This document shows, one piece after another, positions 62,337 to 64,000 of a stretch of 64,000 nt of DNA (position 1 is its first letter; every line of letters starts with the position of its first letter). The translations under genes were made by a program, and so were the position numbers. Below the pieces are notes generated by a model. That model worked only from the letters and a program-made list of their open reading frames with translations, had not been told where the DNA came from and ran no database searches. The stretch comes from an uncultured Marinifilum sp. (GTDB taxonomy: Bacteria; Bacteroidota; Bacteroidia; Bacteroidales; Marinifilaceae), in assembly GCF_963677195.1 (NCBI RefSeq), contig NZ_OY781918.1:3522923-3586922 (forward strand). The letters are read 5' to 3'.

Positions 62337-64000
62337 ATTAATTGCCCTCATATAGGTTTCCATGTCCTTATCCCCTCGTCCGGATAGGTTTAGAACCACC
62401 ACATCGTCTTTCTTAAATTTTATTTTTTTCAATGCAGCCAAAGCATGTGCCGATTCCAATGCAGGGATAATTCCTTCCGATTCAGCTAATACTTTCGCAG
62501 CATCAAGAGCCTCCTGATCGGTGGCAGAAAGAAACTGCGCCCTACCCGAAACAGACAAATGTGCGTGCAATGGTCCAACACCAGGATAATCTAAACCTGC
62601 CGATATGGAGTAAGGTTCTGTTATCTGCCCATCATCATCCTGCATTAACATGGTTTTACTTCCGTGGATAAAGCCTATATCGCCAATGGTAATGGTTGCA
62701 GCTGTTTCTCCACTATCAACACCTAAACCCGAAGCTTCAACAGCCACAAGTTTTACATCTTTCTCATTCAGGTAATGATAAAAAGCTCCTGCAGCATTAC
62801 TTCCTCCACCTACACAGGCAATTACATAATCAGGATTCGGATTTCCGGTCTCTTTTTCCAACTGCTCACGAATTTCTTCCGAAATAATAGATTGCAAGCG
62901 AGTTACCAAATCAGGATAGGGATGTGGACCAACCACAGAACCAATCAGGTAAAACGATTCAGGATTTGCAATCCAATCGCGGATGGCTTCGTTGGTTGCA
63001 TCTTTTAAAGTCTGATTTCCCGAAATTGCCGGAACCACCTTCGCACCCAACATTTTCATGCGTGCCACATTTGGTGCCTGACGTTCCACATCTAAAGCCC
63101 CCATATACACGACACATTCCAAGCCAAACAAAGCACAAACCGTAGCCGTTGCAACACCATGCTGTCCTGCTCCTGTTTCCGCAATAATTCTTGTTTTGCC
63201 CATGTATTTGGCAATCAGAATTTGCCCAATGGTATTGTTTATTTTATGCGCTCCTGTGTGCGTTAAATCTTCGCGTTTCAGGTAAATATTAGTTCCATAT
63301 CGTTTCGAAAGATTCCCTGCTTTCGTTAAAGGTGTTGGGCGCCCAACATAATTATCTAGCAAACGAGCATAATCTTTCTTGAATTGCTCCGAAGCCAATA
63401 TTTTTAGGTAATTCTCCTGCAGTTCGTCAACATTTTTACGAAGTAATTCAGGAATATAAGCTCCTCCGAAATCTCCGTAGTATCCTCTGTCATTAACTGC
63501 AAATTTATCTTTGTTCATTGTATTCAATTCTAATTTATTTAAGAAGATTTTTAATTGATCAGCATTTTTCTTCGCTGCTTGCAATTCAAATCCAGAATTC
63601 AGATCTAACGCATATAGCTTGTCATGAGACAATTGTTTAATTTGTTCTGCATCTTGAACACCAATCCCTCCGCTTAAAAAGAAAGGTGTTTTACCTTGGT
63701 AACTTTTCAGCACTTCCCAATTGAATTTCTTACCACTTCCTCCGTAATTTTTAGTTTTGGTATCGAACAGAAAGAAATCGCAAACATCTTCATATTCATT
63801 CAAAGCATTAAATTGAAAGCTATCATTCATTTGAAAGGCCTTAACCACCTCAAAACCTGCATTTTTTACTTTTTTGCAATATTCAGCAGTTTCGGCACCA
63901 TGTAATTGCAAGGTATCTAGCTTGTATTTTTTTCCTTTTTCTAATAAAGTATCCAACTCTTCGTTCACAAACACACCAACTTTACTGATGTTTTTAGGAA
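62328..64000 (-). CDS. trpB: TrpF-TrpB fusion (isomerase + tryptophan synthase beta), 5' end outside window
   Basis: One reading frame runs from the window edge to the stop at 62328. It starts in TrpF (phosphoribosylanthranilate isomerase): [46 protein letters not shown] and PFFLSGGIG. Without a stop it continues through [19 protein letters not shown] into full Trp[15 protein letters not shown] Lys in [17 protein letters not shown], and [14 protein letters not shown]. The ATG at the join (MNKDKF) is a normal TrpB start, so TrpB alone might also be made. The TrpF beginning, with its catalytic Cys, is beyond the edge. Next gene is trpA. Confidence 0.88.
   Translation of the reverse strand, partial: PKNISKVGVFVNEELDTLLEKGKKYKLDTLQLHGAETAEYCKKVKNAGFEVVKAFQMNDSFQFNALNEYEDVCDFFLFDTKTKNYGGSGKKFNWEVLKSYQGKTPFFLSGGIGVQDAEQIKQLSHDKLYALDLNSGFELQAAKKNADQLKIFLNKLELNTMNKDKFAVNDRGYYGDFGGAYIPELLRKNVDELQENYLKILASEQFKKDYARLLDNYVGRPTPLTKAGNLSKRYGTNIYLKREDLTHTGAHKINNTIGQILIAKYMGKTRIIAETGAGQHGVATATVCALFGLECVVYMGALDVERQAPNVARMKMLGAKVVPAISGNQTLKDATNEAIRDWIANPESFYLIGSVVGPHPYPDLVTRLQSIISEEIREQLEKETGNPNPDYVIACVGGGSNAAGAFYHYLNEKDVKLVAVEASGLGVDSGETAATITIGDIGFIHGSKTMLMQDDDGQITEPYSISAGLDYPGVGPLHAHLSVSGRAQFLSATDQEALDAAKVLAESEGIIPALESAHALAALKKIKFKKDDVVVLNLSGRGDKDMETYMRAINNE

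Overview
The window is low-GC DNA from a member of the Bacteroidota, most like a marine Marinilabiliales-type organism. That placement is inferred from gene content: a glycogen synthase/phosphorylase fusion of the Bacteroidota type, secreted GH2/GH30/GH3 glycosidases, TPR-LuxR sensors, and a Bacteroidota-style TAnnTTTG promoter box. No rRNA or tRNA gene was seen, so the genus is not fixed.

Layout. (1) 1-9750 is mostly about inorganic sulfur. A minus-strand module (ArsR regulator, split-Soret-like cytochrome, rhodanese, TauE/SafE exporter, outer-membrane barrel) is preceded by matching dyad operators. A second module has a LysR regulator, YeiH exporter and another TauE/SafE protein. Between them lies a decayed strip: a TPR-protein remnant and an acyltransferase pseudogene split by an ISL3-type insertion sequence with terminal repeats and an 8-bp target duplication. 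(2) 9750-13400 holds a 21-bp-periodic array that reverses direction midway, then an IS21-type element (istA/istB) inserted in the 3' end of a PAAR gene. (3) 13800-23994 carries a DEAD-box helicase, a large lipoprotein, a TPR-LuxR regulator, a TPR/membrane protein paired with a PP2C-type phosphatase, a secreted protein and an AraC regulator. (4) 24119-28457 is a dihydroxyacetone kinase operon (dhaK, dhaL, and dhaM fused to HPr and enzyme I). (5) 28940-42402 is a glycogen locus: branching enzyme and a GH13 amylase on plus; debranching enzyme, GT4 synthase, GH57 and a 1411-residue GT3-GT35 fusion on minus. (6) 42779-57284 is a glycan-use cluster with an SSS symporter, two GH2 enzymes, a membrane winged-helix regulator, GH30, GH3 and a protein of uncertain fold, but no SusC/SusD pair. 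(7) 57258-58057 is four ~200-bp units each with three short hairpins. (8) 58251-64000 has a carbon-nitrogen hydrolase, a small membrane protein, a diflavin reductase, trpA, and a TrpF-TrpB fusion running off the window end.

How it fits together. The glycogen genes can make, branch, debranch and phosphorolyse an internal alpha-glucan; the dha operon nearby would feed triose into glycolysis at the expense of PEP. The sulfur modules look built for handling and exporting sulfite or related species, and the diflavin reductase could belong to sulfite reduction. Points that most deserve a second look are the bidirectional 21-bp array, the operator overlapping a promoter box in the ArsR module, the candidate +1 frameshift in the ISL3-type element, the ~200-bp hairpin units with a relative next to the PAAR gene, the TPR-membrane/phosphatase pair, the GH2 enzyme lacking the usual acid/base motif, and the TrpF-TrpB fusion.
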